Shown here: piece by piece, positions 7,647 through 17,598 of the stretch
Numbering within the stretch: the stretch's first letter is position 1
Layout: each line of letters starts with the position of its first letter
Origin: Gammaproteobacteria bacterium
GTDB taxonomy: Bacteria; Pseudomonadota; Gammaproteobacteria; Pseudomonadales; JAUIET01
Length of the DNA: 64,000 nt
Reading direction: 5' to 3'
NCBI GenBank assembly: GCA_030429735.1
Contig: JAUIET010000014.1
Location: forward strand, 1-64,000
Notes under the pieces: model-generated
Databases searched by the model: none
What the model was told of the DNA's origin: nothing
Seen by the model: only the letters and a program-made list of their open reading frames with translations
Made by a program: the position numbers and the translations under genes

Positions 7647-9512
7647 TTAGCCATTGCTGGCGTTAGCGGCCAGCTCTTCGCGTATCCACTCGTTAATGCG
7701 ACGCTCCAACACTGAAAGCGGCAAAGCACCGCCACTCAACACTCGGTCATGAAATGCTCTGATATCAAAGTCAGTTGCCAATGCTTGCCTGGCAAGTTCC
7801 CTTAGTTCCAGTATTTTAAGCATGCCAATCTTATAACTGGTTGCCTGCCCTGGCCAGACAATATAGCGACGCACCTCAGAACGAATACTCTCCTCCGGTT
7901 CCGGGGAGTTTGCCATGAAATACTGCACTGCTTGCTCCTCGCCCCAACCCTTGGCGTGAATACCAGTATCAACAACGAGGCGTATCGCCCGCCAGATCTC
8001 TGACGATAATTGACCAACGCGCGAGTAAGGGTCTTGATAGGCACCCATTTCACCGGCCAGCACTTCCGAATACAAGGCCCACCCTTCTACGTATGCGGTG
8101 AAACTGGCTTGAGTTCTAAATTGCGGCACTGATTCCAGCTCCTGCGCGATGGAAATTTGCATATGGTGCCCTGGCAAGCCTTCGTGGTAGGCAATCACTT
8201 CCATTTGATTTTTAGGCATCGCGGTCATATCGGACAAATGCGCATAGTAAATACCCGGGCGTGAGCCATCTGGAGTACCCGCGTAATAGTGCTGCGCGGC
8301 ACCATCCTGCTCACGAAAGGCTTCCACGCGCTTCACTACCAGATCTGCCTTTGGCAGCAGACCGAAATAGTCCGGTAGCTGCTTCTTTATAAATGCCAGG
8401 TAGAACTCGGCGCCGTCGATATATCCTTGCCGACCTGCATCCGTATCAGGAAAGAAGAACTGCGGGTCTGTACGCACAAAAGCAAAAAAATCCTGCAAGT
8501 CGCCATCGAAGTTTACCTCGCGCATAATCTTCTCTATCTCACCGCGCAGACGCGTGACTTCGGCCAAACCGATATTGTGGATCTCGCTCGCCGTCAATTC
8601 AGTGGTAGTGGAGGCCGCTAGTTGATGCTCATAGTAGGCTTCTCCGTCAGGAAGCGCGCCCGCACCTTTCGCCAGCTCAGCGCTCAGCTTCCTGTCGTTG
8701 CTCAACCAATCGATCAAGTGCTGGTAAGCTGGTTTGAACCTCTGCAGCAAAGCCATTTTTACCTGCGACTGATACTGCAAAGCTGTCTCATCCGAGATCA
8801 GCTCGGCCTGAAGCAGACCGGTGATTTTCGCATTAGAGCCAGACCAGAGCGGGGAATCTTCAGCGGAGTCAGGGTCAAACGGTTGCCCGGTCAATAGCTT
8901 TGTCGCCTGGTCAATCGCGCCATCGTAAGCGAAGCGTGGTGGGCGGATACCATTGCTGGCGGCTTTTTCTGCGCGGACCTGAAGCTGCGAGATTGCATCG
9001 GCAACCGCGGCGATACGCCGGATGTACGCTTGCAGGTCGGATTCTTCTTCAACCTTGTGAAAATTCAGAAGAAAGTTGGGCAGAAACGACTGCATACCAC
9101 CCATTTGTTCGAATATGTATCCGTGCTGACTGAAACGCTGACCGGCGGCGGCTACCTCATACTGATACTTCCAGATATCGTATGAGGCTTTTGCCTCGTC
9201 ACTGAGCGCCGAGTAGTCAAATGTTCGCTCCATCTCTTCAACCGATCGACGCTTCCAGTCTAATTGTTCAGCCTCAGCTTCCTCGCTGTAATCGTCAATT
9301 CGATCGTATTGTTCCTTGCGTCCCAAAAATGTAAGCGAAATAGGGCTGGTCTGAAGCTCTTGTTCGAATTTTTCGGCGAACCACGTATTCAGCCGCGCGC
9401 TTTCTGTTGCCTGCAATGACTCATTTTTACCATCGTTACTGGCAAGCGGTGTGCAGGACAGTAAGAACAGAGATAATACAGCGATGTAACAATACTTATG
9501 TACTTCTTGCAT
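7647..9512 (-). CDS. DUF885 family lipoprotein (putative metallopeptidase-like)
   Basis: This 621-residue protein starts with a lipoprotein signal: a hydrophobic stretch ending in the lipobox LLSC around residue 20, so it should be anchored to a membrane on the periplasmic side. The rest is a DUF885 domain. Its hallmark is AYHEGLPGHHMQ, where an HE pair followed by GHH resembles a zinc-binding peptidase site. DUF885 proteins are common in aquatic Proteobacteria and a few are linked to peptide hydrolysis, but no firm general substrate is known to me. It lies 61 bases upstream of the ureohydrolase start and could feed amino acids to the same catabolism. That link is inference. Confidence 0.85.
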   Translation of the reverse strand: MQEVHKYCYIAVLSLFLLSCTPLASNDGKNESLQATESARLNTWFAEKFEQELQTSPISLTFLGRKEQYDRIDDYSEEAEAEQLDWKRRSVEEMERTFDYSALSDEAKASYDIWKYQYEVAAAGQRFSQHGYIFEQMGGMQSFLPNFLLNFHKVEEESDLQAYIRRIAAVADAISQLQVRAEKAASNGIRPPRFAYDGAIDQATKLLTGQPFDPDSAEDSPLWSGSNAKITGLLQAELISDETALQYQSQVKMALLQRFKPAYQHLIDWLSNDRKLSAELAKGAGALPDGEAYYEHQLAASTTTELTASEIHNIGLAEVTRLRGEIEKIMREVNFDGDLQDFFAFVRTDPQFFFPDTDAGRQGYIDGAEFYLAFIKKQLPDYFGLLPKADLVVKRVEAFREQDGAAQHYYAGTPDGSRPGIYYAHLSDMTAMPKNQMEVIAYHEGLPGHHMQISIAQELESVPQFRTQASFTAYVEGWALYSEVLAGEMGAYQDPYSRVGQLSSEIWRAIRLVVDTGIHAKGWGEEQAVQYFMANSPEPEESIRSEVRRYIVWPGQATSYKIGMLKILELRELARQALATDFDIRAFHDRVLSGGALPLSVLERRINEWIREELAANASNG

Positions 9513-9560
9513 GAGGTTTGATTTCCATGGGCAAAGGCGTGTATTGAAACATTGATCTCA

Positions 9561-11729
9561 TCATTGCGCCAGTTCATCTAACGTCAGTAGACACCATGCA
9601 AGCAAATCATAAAACGTCTGTTTAATGGCTAGCCACAGCGAGTTGCCTTCTCGCATAGCATAGGCCTGATGAGCCTGATCAATAACGTATGCTTGTATTG
9701 CAAACACCCCTTCCGAATCTAACACCTGATCAAAGCGAGGCATTCCGGCAGCAACCATCATTCCATTCAATACCACTTCTTCAAAATTATCATGCCAAGC
9801 TGCATTGAGGTAGCGCAAGTCGGCAATCGAACCGTCACTGACAACGCCGGAACCATGGCAACGATTGCAGTAACGGTGGTATAACTGCAAACCACGCTCT
9901 AACACAGCATCATCGGCTGTAAGTCTGGCGGGCGGCTTAGCATCGAATACATCGACTTGTTTGCTTGATGGCAGCGCGGCAGCGCCATTCAGGCTGAACG
10001 CCAGAATACGGCCGTTGGCGCTGGCCGGTTTTAGATCCGAACCTGAAATCAAGCTTATGCCTCCGCCTCTGGCAACAGGAACCGAAACAAATTGCGTATC
10101 ATTGACGGCGTAGCTTATCGGACTACCGACAATGCCGTTGCCAGCTTCGAAGCGAAACATCTCTGTACCGCTTTGTGCGTCGTAAGCCGTAAAAAACCCA
10201 TCGATAGTTCCCTGAAACACTAACTGGCCAGCGGTACTCAACACCCCACCATTACCAATATACGGCCGCGATACTTGCCAGGCTTTTTGCTGCGTGAGTG
10301 GATTCCAGGCCAGCAGAAAGCCATTAACAAACGCCTTCCCAAGCGTACTGTTCAGTTGTTGATTGTGCAGCGGCAAGGAGGTTTCAACGCCGGTGTTCCA
10401 AACGTTTTCTTCCATCTTGAAATTTGCCTCGGTACTCAACTCGCCGCCGATGTGCTGGCCCGGAATGTATACCAGGCCGGTTTTTGGGCTGAATGACATG
10501 GGGTGCCAATTGTGCGAGCCGACGCCAATCGGATACACCATAAATGGCTCTGTCGGGTAATCCGCACCGGGTGTCAGCACGGGTCTGCCGCTGTCCAGAT
10601 CATAATGACTGGCCCAGTTAACCCGAGTGCCAAACTTTTCAGCCGATAGCAACTGGCCGGTTTCACGGTCCAATACGTAGAAAAAACCGGATTTTGGAGC
10701 GTGCTATAGCAGTTTGCGTGGCACGCCTTGCCAAGGCAGGTCCGCCAAAATCATGTGTTGTGTGGCCGTGTAATCCCAGGTTTCACCGGGCACTTCCTGG
10801 TAGTGCCAAACGTACTCACCAGTGTCTGGGCGCAGTGCCAGAATGGAACAAAGAAATAGATTATCGCCACCGCCTGGGCTACGAATATGCTTGCTGTGTG
10901 GTGCACCATTGCCGACACCTACATAGAGCAGGTCCAGCTCGGGGTCGTAGGCAAGTGAATCCCATACCGTACCACCGCCACCGAACTTCCACCATTCGCC
11001 ATTCCACGTTTCCGCCGCCATTGCCATTTGCGCATTTTCAAAGCCCAATGCCGGGTTACCAGGCACGGTATAAAACCGCCAAACCTGCTCACCAGTCGCT
11101 GCATCATAGGCACTGACATATCCTCGCACGCCGTATTCTGAGCCCGCGTTGCCAATGATTACCTTGCCTTTCACTACGCGGGGCGCACCCGTAATGGAGT
11201 AATTGTCGCCTTCTGGTGTGGTCTGCACTGACCAACGCTGTTCACCGGTTGCACGATCAATGGCAATCAACCTACCATCCAGGGTGCCGACAAATACGAA
11301 TTCGCCCCAAACCGCAACACCTCTGTTCACCGCGCCACAACAATACTTGTACGACTTTTCTTTCGGTACTTGCGGATCAAAGGTCCAGAGCCGGTCACCA
11401 TTCTCAGCATCCAGCGCGACAACAACACTCCACGAGGCGGTCACATACATAATGCCGTCAATAACCAGCGGCGTGGCCTGCAAACCACGTTTATCATCAA
11501 ATTCATAGAACCACGCCAGGCTCAAGCGGTCGATTGTCTCCGTATTGATATTATGCAAAGGGCTGAAGCGTTGCTCAGCATAATCACGACCGTGGGTAAT
11601 CCAATTGGCAGCGTCTTTATCCGCAGTAAGCAAACGCTGATCGGTCACGGGGTGTACAAGGGCTTGCCCAGATGCGAAACTCACACCAGCAATCAGCAGC
11701 AGCGCAATAGCTGCGTAACATCGAAACAT
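9561..11729 (-). pseudogene. PQQ-dependent quinohemoprotein alcohol dehydrogenase, interrupted by TAG
   Basis: Read through, this is a 722-codon exported dehydrogenase: signal peptide from ATG 11729 (MFRCYAAIALLLIAGVSFAS), eight-bladed PQQ propeller with the vicinal cysteine pair in YCCGAVNRG, the ETWDYTATQ segment, and a C-terminal cytochrome c domain with CNRCH haem site. Such enzymes oxidise alcohols in the periplasm and pass electrons to cytochromes. A TAG at 10704-10706 interrupts the conserved stretch RKLL-stop-HAPKSGFFYV with the frame unchanged on both sides, at a residue that is usually methionine in relatives. A single nonsense mutation or a sequencing error is likely. Everything else looks intact, so the loss, if real, is recent. 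Confidence 0.85.
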
Positions 11730-11861
11730 GAAATTGATTCCAGTGCTCTTAATGTGCAGACAAACGGGAAGCTTAACTTGCCCCAGCATGGATTGGGATT
11801 TACCGAATGGTTATGTGCTTACCCAGAACGCTGAGGGCGAAGGTAGATTTGCCAGTTTGCG

Positions 11862-13613
11862 TTACGCACTGGCCGCCAGTTGCGCATCTTTTATTAACAG
11901 CGGTTCCAGATCTGCCGCGAGCATGGGCTTGGCGTAATAGTAACCCTGATAGACATCGCACTTTTTGTCGCGCAGCACTCGCAACTGGCCTTCTTCTTCA
12001 ATTCCTTCCGCCACCGTTTTCAAGCCCAGCGCATGGGCCAGAAAAATAATGGTGCTTACGATCGCCTCATCACGATGGTCTGTTTCGACGTCGATGATAA
12101 ACGATCGATCAATTTTCAATTCGTCAATTGGAAATTGCTTAAGATAACTGAGGGACGAGTATCCCGTTCCAAAATCGTCAATAGACAACTTTGGCCCCAG
12201 GGCTTTGAGCTCTTTAAGCACCCGTATACTTTCTTCTACGTCTCCGGCAAGCACGCTCTCAGTGACTTCCAGGGTGAGTCTACTGGTGTCAGCACCTGAT
12301 TCGTTGATAATGCTGCCTATCAGCTCCGGCAAACCGGCTTCATGGAATTGCTGCACCGACACATTAATTGCAACATTAATGTCAGCAAAACCGGCCAGCT
12401 GCCACTGGCGTTGTTGTTGGCATGCTTCGCGCAATACCCACTCGCCAATCGCTGGAATCAGACCGGCATTCTCGGCAATCGGAATAAATTCCACCGGGGA
12501 AACAAAACCTAATTCTTCATTGTTCCAACGAATCAGCGCTTCAACGCCGTACATCTTGCCCGTTTCCACATAGACTTTGGGTTGATAGTTCAAGGTAAAT
12601 TCATTGCGTTCCAATGCTCGTCGAAGCTGCCCTTCTACCTGCAGCCTGCGTTGAGACTTTTGATTAAACTCCTCAGAATAAAACTGATAGTTGATGCCCT
12701 GGCTTTGTTCTGCAAAACTGGCCGCACTGGCTGCATTTCGGAACAACACACTGGCATCGTCACCGTCGTTTGGAAACGCCGCAATTCCAACGCTGGAACC
12801 GATCGCAACTTCCGAGGTTTCCAGTTTAATGGTCGCTGACAAGGAACTAATCAGTCGCTCTGCCACCAGTGCTGCATCTTCTGTGCGGCGCATACTTGGC
12901 AACAGCAACATGAATTCGTCGCTGCCAACTCGTGCCAAACGCTGAGACGACTCTTCTCCCTCTGAGGTCATCGAGTCAGAGTCTCGTACACAGTCGCTTA
13001 ATCGCAGACTGATCTCTTTCATCACAGCGTCGCCGGCGGATTGTCCAAGCGTGTCCTTGACTTCGCTAAAACGACTGATTTTGATGTTCAAGACAGCCAA
13101 TGCGCAGTCAGTACGAGCCGCAAGTTTCAGCGCAGTTTCAACCCGGTCGACAAATAAGTCGCGATTGGGCAAGCCAGTCAATGCATCGTAATTTGCCAGC
13201 TGATCCTGATAGGCTTTTGCTGCCAGAGTATTGCGCAAGCGCAGCGCCAGCTCACTGGCGTCGACCGGTTTTGCCAAAAAATCCGTGGCACCGAGCTCAA
13301 GCGCTTTCATCTTGGTATCCGCGTCGGTTGCAGATGTCAAAATCAATACAGGCAGATGCTTAAGAGCCTGGTCATTTCGAATTTCGGTCAGAATATCTAT
13401 GCCCGACACCTCGGGCATGTTCAGATCAAGCAATACCACGTCAGGCTTACTCTCAATCAGAGTACGCATGGCGCGCGTGGATTGGTCTTCGAGGATAAAA
13501 TTACTGTATCCAGCGTCTTGCAGAAAGATCTGGATCACTTCCATATTGATGGATTCATCATCCACCATCAATATGGTGGCACTGCTATCAATACCCAAAT
13601 CGCTCAATGACAT
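11862..13613 (-). CDS. Response regulator with REC, GGDEF and EAL domains
   Basis: This 583-residue protein controls cyclic di-GMP. The receiver domain (about 1-125) keeps its acidic pocket and phospho-acceptor Asp in VVLLDLNMPEVSG. The GGDEF domain begins at YDALTGLPNRDLF, but its signature reads RVGSDEF, a weakened form. The EAL domain is complete (YGVEALIRW and [16 protein letters not shown]), so net phosphodiesterase activity is the best guess. The gene starts nine bases after the hybrid kinase upstream, which makes that kinase its probable phosphodonor. It has no membrane segment and should be cytosolic. Confidence 0.93.
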   Translation of the reverse strand: MSLSDLGIDSSATILMVDDESINMEVIQIFLQDAGYSNFILEDQSTRAMRTLIESKPDVVLLDLNMPEVSGIDILTEIRNDQALKHLPVLILTSATDADTKMKALELGATDFLAKPVDASELALRLRNTLAAKAYQDQLANYDALTGLPNRDLFVDRVETALKLAARTDCALAVLNIKISRFSEVKDTLGQSAGDAVMKEISLRLSDCVRDSDSMTSEGEESSQRLARVGSDEFMLLLPSMRRTEDAALVAERLISSLSATIKLETSEVAIGSSVGIAAFPNDGDDASVLFRNAASAASFAEQSQGINYQFYSEEFNQKSQRRLQVEGQLRRALERNEFTLNYQPKVYVETGKMYGVEALIRWNNEELGFVSPVEFIPIAENAGLIPAIGEWVLREACQQQRQWQLAGFADINVAINVSVQQFHEAGLPELIGSIINESGADTSRLTLEVTESVLAGDVEESIRVLKELKALGPKLSIDDFGTGYSSLSYLKQFPIDELKIDRSFIIDVETDHRDEAIVSTIIFLAHALGLKTVAEGIEEEGQLRVLRDKKCDVYQGYYYAKPMLAADLEPLLIKDAQLAASA

Positions 13614-13622
13614 CGTTCCTAC

Positions 13623-16502
13623 CTATCCCGTTGCTGCTTGCACAGGCTTGTCACCCGGTATGCGCTGCGCCAATGCAGACAACTGATCAATCAGCTGTGC
13701 GGCAGCGGCGGGCCGATGTTGTTTGGCATACGCTTCAAGTTCGGCGGCAGGTTCGGTAAATTCATCAAAACCGATGGTTCCGCCCGCCCCCTTTAACCAG
13801 TGCGCTAAATCCGCAAGCTCAGCAAACTGCTGCTGCTCGCATTTATCGCGCATTACAACAATCTGCTCAGCCAAACGCACCCTGAACTTGGCAATGAGTG
13901 GCGCGAGACGTGGATCATTTGCAAATTTTGAAACCAGTGGTGCGCTTGCCATAGACTCTTCATTGGCCGCAGACCGCGGCACGAACACCTGGTCACAGTC
14001 GGAGTCATCAGTCGTCACAATGTCGGTGCTGATCCGGCCAGCTATAGTGCGTACAGCACCCATATAAAGCTCAATCATCCCGGCGTCTTGAGATTTCGCT
14101 GCCTGTTCCAGCTCCGCCGCGGGTTCTGTAAACACGTCAAAACCAACCGTGCCCCCCGCACCTTTCAACCAGTGCGCAAGATTTGCAAGCTCTTCAAAGT
14201 CGAGGAAATCTATCGCTCGCTGCATCTCAAGCAGTTGAGCATCCAAGCGTTGCTTGAACTGTTGAATCAAACGCTCGAATCGTGGGTCGGTTAATCGCGA
14301 CACGATCGGGCCTGTACCCAGAACAGAATTGTCCAATATTGGCACATCACTGTGGGCACCAACAGATAATGAGCGTTGCGGTGGCGCCTCTGCTTCGGTT
14401 GCGCCTAGAAATTTCGCAAGCAAAGCTAACAGTAGATCAATGTTGATCGGTTTGCTCATGTAACTGGTATACCCGGCATCCAGGCATTGCTGCTCAAAAC
14501 CTTTCATTGCATTAGCGGTGAGCGCCACGATCGGTGTATCGACACCGCTGGACCGGAGACTGCGAGTGGCTTCGAATCCATCCATCACAGGCATTTGTAT
14601 GTCCATTAAAATTACGCCGTACTGAGTATTAAGCGCCTTATCAACACCTTCTTTTCCATTGCAAGCCTCATCGACCTGCAGACCATTTTCCTCAAGCACC
14701 AGCCTAACCAACTCTCGGTTTTCATCGCCGTCATCAACAACCAATATGCGACTTGCAGGAAAGTCCCAATAAACACCGGCCACAACGGCAGTTGCTTCGG
14801 CACGCTGCATCAGCTCTTCGGCAGGTAAGCGTTCAAATTCGCTGATATCACCGGTTCGAATGGTGCAGCAGAAGTTGCTGCCTTTGCCGGGTTCACTGCT
14901 CACGACAATTCCACCGCCTAAGGCCTCAGCGAATCGTTTACTAATGGATAAGCCAAGCCCGGTACCGCCGAATCGCCGAGTCACAGAGGTATCCGCCTGA
15001 ACAAAAGGGTCAAAGATGCTGGCCAGGCGATCCTGCTCCATACCTATGCCCGTGTCTGTTATATCAAACTGCAGCATGCTTTCCGGAGATTCCACATACT
15101 TAAGCGTCACAGTAACACCACCGGTCTCGGTGAACTTGATTGCATTGCCGACAAGATTGGTAACAATCTGTCGCAAACGAGAGGCATCCGATAACACTTT
15201 CTCTGGCAGCAAGCCTTCAGGCTTGAAGTGCAGATATATACCCTTTTCTTCGGCCTTTACTTTTAAGACGTTAACTGTCTCAGCGATGACAGCGTGCGCT
15301 TCACACTCGATTTCTTCTACTTCAAGCCGACCGGCTTCCACCTTGGAAAGGTCAAGAATGTCATTGATAAGGTTCAATAAATGCCGTCCACTGCTGAGAA
15401 TAGTGCCCAGATGTTTTTGGGCAGCAGCAGGGTCATTACTGTAACCGCGCTGAAGAATCTCTGCAAAGCCAAGAATTGCATTCATTGGGGTGCGAATTTC
15501 ATGACTCATATTAGACAGGAAAGAGCTCTTTGCAGCATTGGCTGCTTCGGCCTCTTCTTTGGATTTGCTGAGCTCAATCTTCTTTTCTTCCAGTTCCGTG
15601 ACATCGTCAAAGCTAACCAGCACACCTGCGTAATTGCCCTTGGTACCCAGTACGGGTGAGCAATTGCTTTTGAAGATTTTGGTTACTCCATTCGGCAACT
15701 GCAGACTGATCGACTGACCTAGACGGGCCTCGCCTGCAGCCAGGGCTTGCGTCCATGGGTAATCGTCATCATGGGCATGCTCTCCGATGCCAAGCCATGG
15801 CAATTGATTTGCGGAAACACCCACTAATTTTTCAGGGTCCTGGTCCAGCATATCCGCGAACGCCTGATTGGCCAACACGATCTGTTGCTTCTTATCCAAT
15901 ACCAGTAAGCCCTCGGCCATGGTATCAAGAGCTGACCTCACTCTACCCGGAATAGCCTGACTTGGATCCAATTGCGATAGCATTCGACCAAGATACAGGT
16001 AGAACATGACGAAGCTGGCCAAGCCCAAAAACACGCTGAGCTGTAACCACGGTGACTGCAATATACCCAACAGGCCTTCAGCTCTGGCAGATGTAAAGCG
16101 TAACTCCAACGCGCCCCACTCAATGTCGCCGGTATGAATTGGTACCACCAACTGTCGATCGGCCGAATAGTCGCCGGTAAGTGCTTCCCAGGCCGTATCA
16201 TGCTCGCCAGCACTTATCGCCAAACTGCCGTCAAACCGTCGCAAGCCTGCCGACAACAAATCATCGTTGCGGGCAATGACCAATTCAAGGTTGGACTGAA
16301 TTCGTCGCAGGTCAGCATAAGTAAGAAACGCGGAGCTGTTAGCGGCTAACGCCTCAGCAAGAGCGGCACGGCCATCACGCACGGCACCTACCCGATCCGG
16401 CACCAGACCCAGTATTACCGCGATCAGCAACGCAGTAACAATAAGTCCAGACTGACCGAGCGCAATCTGAGATTTAGCCGATAGCTTCTTTAGGAAATTC
16501 AT
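13623..16502 (-). CDS. Hybrid sensor histidine kinase with PAS, REC and two Hpt domains
   Basis: This protein has 959 residues from ATG 16502 (an upstream in-frame start would add 11). Two membrane helices (about 12-33 and 153-172) flank a periplasmic sensor. Next come a PAS domain (about 185-310), a HisKA domain with H334 in [16 protein letters not shown], an ATPase domain with [12 protein letters not shown], and a receiver with GVILMDIQMPVMDG. Unusually, it then carries two similar Hpt domains, each with LAHWLKGAGGT. This gives a complete phosphorelay His-Asp-His in one chain, with a choice of two final histidines. The likely target is the REC-GGDEF-EAL regulator nine bases downstream. Confidence 0.93.
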   Translation of the reverse strand: MNFLKKLSAKSQIALGQSGLIVTALLIAVILGLVPDRVGAVRDGRAALAEALAANSSAFLTYADLRRIQSNLELVIARNDDLLSAGLRRFDGSLAISAGEHDTAWEALTGDYSADRQLVVPIHTGDIEWGALELRFTSARAEGLLGILQSPWLQLSVFLGLASFVMFYLYLGRMLSQLDPSQAIPGRVRSALDTMAEGLLVLDKKQQIVLANQAFADMLDQDPEKLVGVSANQLPWLGIGEHAHDDDYPWTQALAAGEARLGQSISLQLPNGVTKIFKSNCSPVLGTKGNYAGVLVSFDDVTELEEKKIELSKSKEEAEAANAAKSSFLSNMSHEIRTPMNAILGFAEILQRGYSNDPAAAQKHLGTILSSGRHLLNLINDILDLSKVEAGRLEVEEIECEAHAVIAETVNVLKVKAEEKGIYLHFKPEGLLPEKVLSDASRLRQIVTNLVGNAIKFTETGGVTVTLKYVESPESMLQFDITDTGIGMEQDRLASIFDPFVQADTSVTRRFGGTGLGLSISKRFAEALGGGIVVSSEPGKGSNFCCTIRTGDISEFERLPAEELMQRAEATAVVAGVYWDFPASRILVVDDGDENRELVRLVLEENGLQVDEACNGKEGVDKALNTQYGVILMDIQMPVMDGFEATRSLRSSGVDTPIVALTANAMKGFEQQCLDAGYTSYMSKPINIDLLLALLAKFLGATEAEAPPQRSLSVGAHSDVPILDNSVLGTGPIVSRLTDPRFERLIQQFKQRLDAQLLEMQRAIDFLDFEELANLAHWLKGAGGTVGFDVFTEPAAELEQAAKSQDAGMIELYMGAVRTIAGRISTDIVTTDDSDCDQVFVPRSAANEESMASAPLVSKFANDPRLAPLIAKFRVRLAEQIVVMRDKCEQQQFAELADLAHWLKGAGGTIGFDEFTEPAAELEAYAKQHRPAAAAQLIDQLSALAQRIPGDKPVQAATG

Positions 16503-16602
16503 GCATCCATTCCGTGGCTTTATCAGGATAATCAACCACTCTAATCAGTGTAGATCATCATTTGCTCATCAGGTTTAGGTTCGTTTGCTGCCGTGTACGG
16601 CA

Positions 16603-17451
16603 TTACTTATCAACAAAACTCAGATTGCATTTACTGCCAGCCGGTATCGCAAGCTGGGTGTTATCAAGACTTAACTGCACGCCGAAGGTGTTAGTCGAGG
16701 GGTCTCCCATTTGATCAACCACTTTAACGCTTGTTGGAAACGATCTGGACGTATCGCTGTGCAGGCGTATGACTGCTTCGCTGTCACTATTCAGTCGACC
16801 GAAGAATTCCAGAGGTACGGCCGCCTCAACAATCAACGGGTGCAACTGAACGACCTGCACAATGGGTTGTTCCTTAACGTATTCGCCGGCTGAGCGATAC
16901 CTGCGCGTGACCATGCCATCGATCGGGCTGCGAATGGATTTACGCAACAGGATTTCCTGACTACGAGCCAGTTCCAGGGTGCGTAAAGCGTTGATATCTT
17001 TTGCCTGTTTCACCCGCCATTTTGACAGATCCGCATTTCTTTTCGCCCTGTCTCTCTCCTGCTTCGATGCCGCCTCGCCCTCTTGCAGGGAATGCAAGCG
17101 ATCGCGTGTCCGATTGTCGTAGTCAAGGTTTACTTCGTTAAGGCGTATTTCGCTGATGATATTCGCTCGCGCATCCGCTAAAGCGAGTTCCGCTTTTTCT
17201 ACGCCAGAGTCTAACGTTGCCAATAGTTGACCTTGTTTTACCACATGGCCTCGATCCACTTTTACTTCAGACAATACCCCCGGCACTGGACTGGCCACAT
17301 CGGCAATCACGGAAGGCAACACAACACACTCCACATCAGGGATAATGTCTGTCGACTCCTGGGCTATCGAATTGGAAGACAGCGCAACGCAGAGCGCGAC
17401 CGCCAGCCCCGCCGCACTTTTGAAGCGATACAGTGATTGCAAAACATCCAT
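16603..17451 (-). CDS. Orphan HlyD/RND-type periplasmic adaptor protein
   Basis: This 282-residue membrane-fusion-type protein has a cleavable signal peptide (hydrophobic core around residues 14-30). The biotinyl-lipoyl half motif is seen as SPVPGVLSEVKVDRGHVVKQGQLLATLDSGV, followed by an alpha-helical hairpin (about 75-145) and a second lipoyl half with IRSPIDGMVTRRYRSAGEYV. Such adaptors bridge an inner-membrane pump to an outer-membrane channel. It is short for the family and no pump or TolC-like gene is next to it, so its partner is unknown. It sits between the hybrid kinase and an exported amidohydrolase, all on the same strand but with 100-147-base gaps. Confidence 0.85.
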   Translation of the reverse strand: MDVLQSLYRFKSAAGLAVALCVALSSNSIAQESTDIIPDVECVVLPSVIADVASPVPGVLSEVKVDRGHVVKQGQLLATLDSGVEKAELALADARANIISEIRLNEVNLDYDNRTRDRLHSLQEGEAASKQERDRAKRNADLSKWRVKQAKDINALRTLELARSQEILLRKSIRSPIDGMVTRRYRSAGEYVKEQPIVQVVQLHPLIVEAAVPLEFFGRLNSDSEAVIRLHSDTSRSFPTSVKVVDQMGDPSTNTFGVQLSLDNTQLAIPAGSKCNLSFVDK

Positions 17452-17598
17452 TGTTGTTCCTTTAAATCCTTGCCTAGTTTAGATCTATCCAAAAAGTATA
17501 GGCGCTGACAAAAAAGACTGGTCCGTTGGCGATGAAAAACAAGTGGAATTTACAGTACGATGAAATCTCTCCTAAAATGCACTCCTGTATTGGATGAC

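Noticed and set aside
10704..10706. TAG as pyrrolysine in the PQQ dehydrogenase
   Set aside because: Pyrrolysine is known mainly from methylamine methyltransferases in archaea and a few bacteria, and nothing here points to it; a nonsense mutation or error is simpler.
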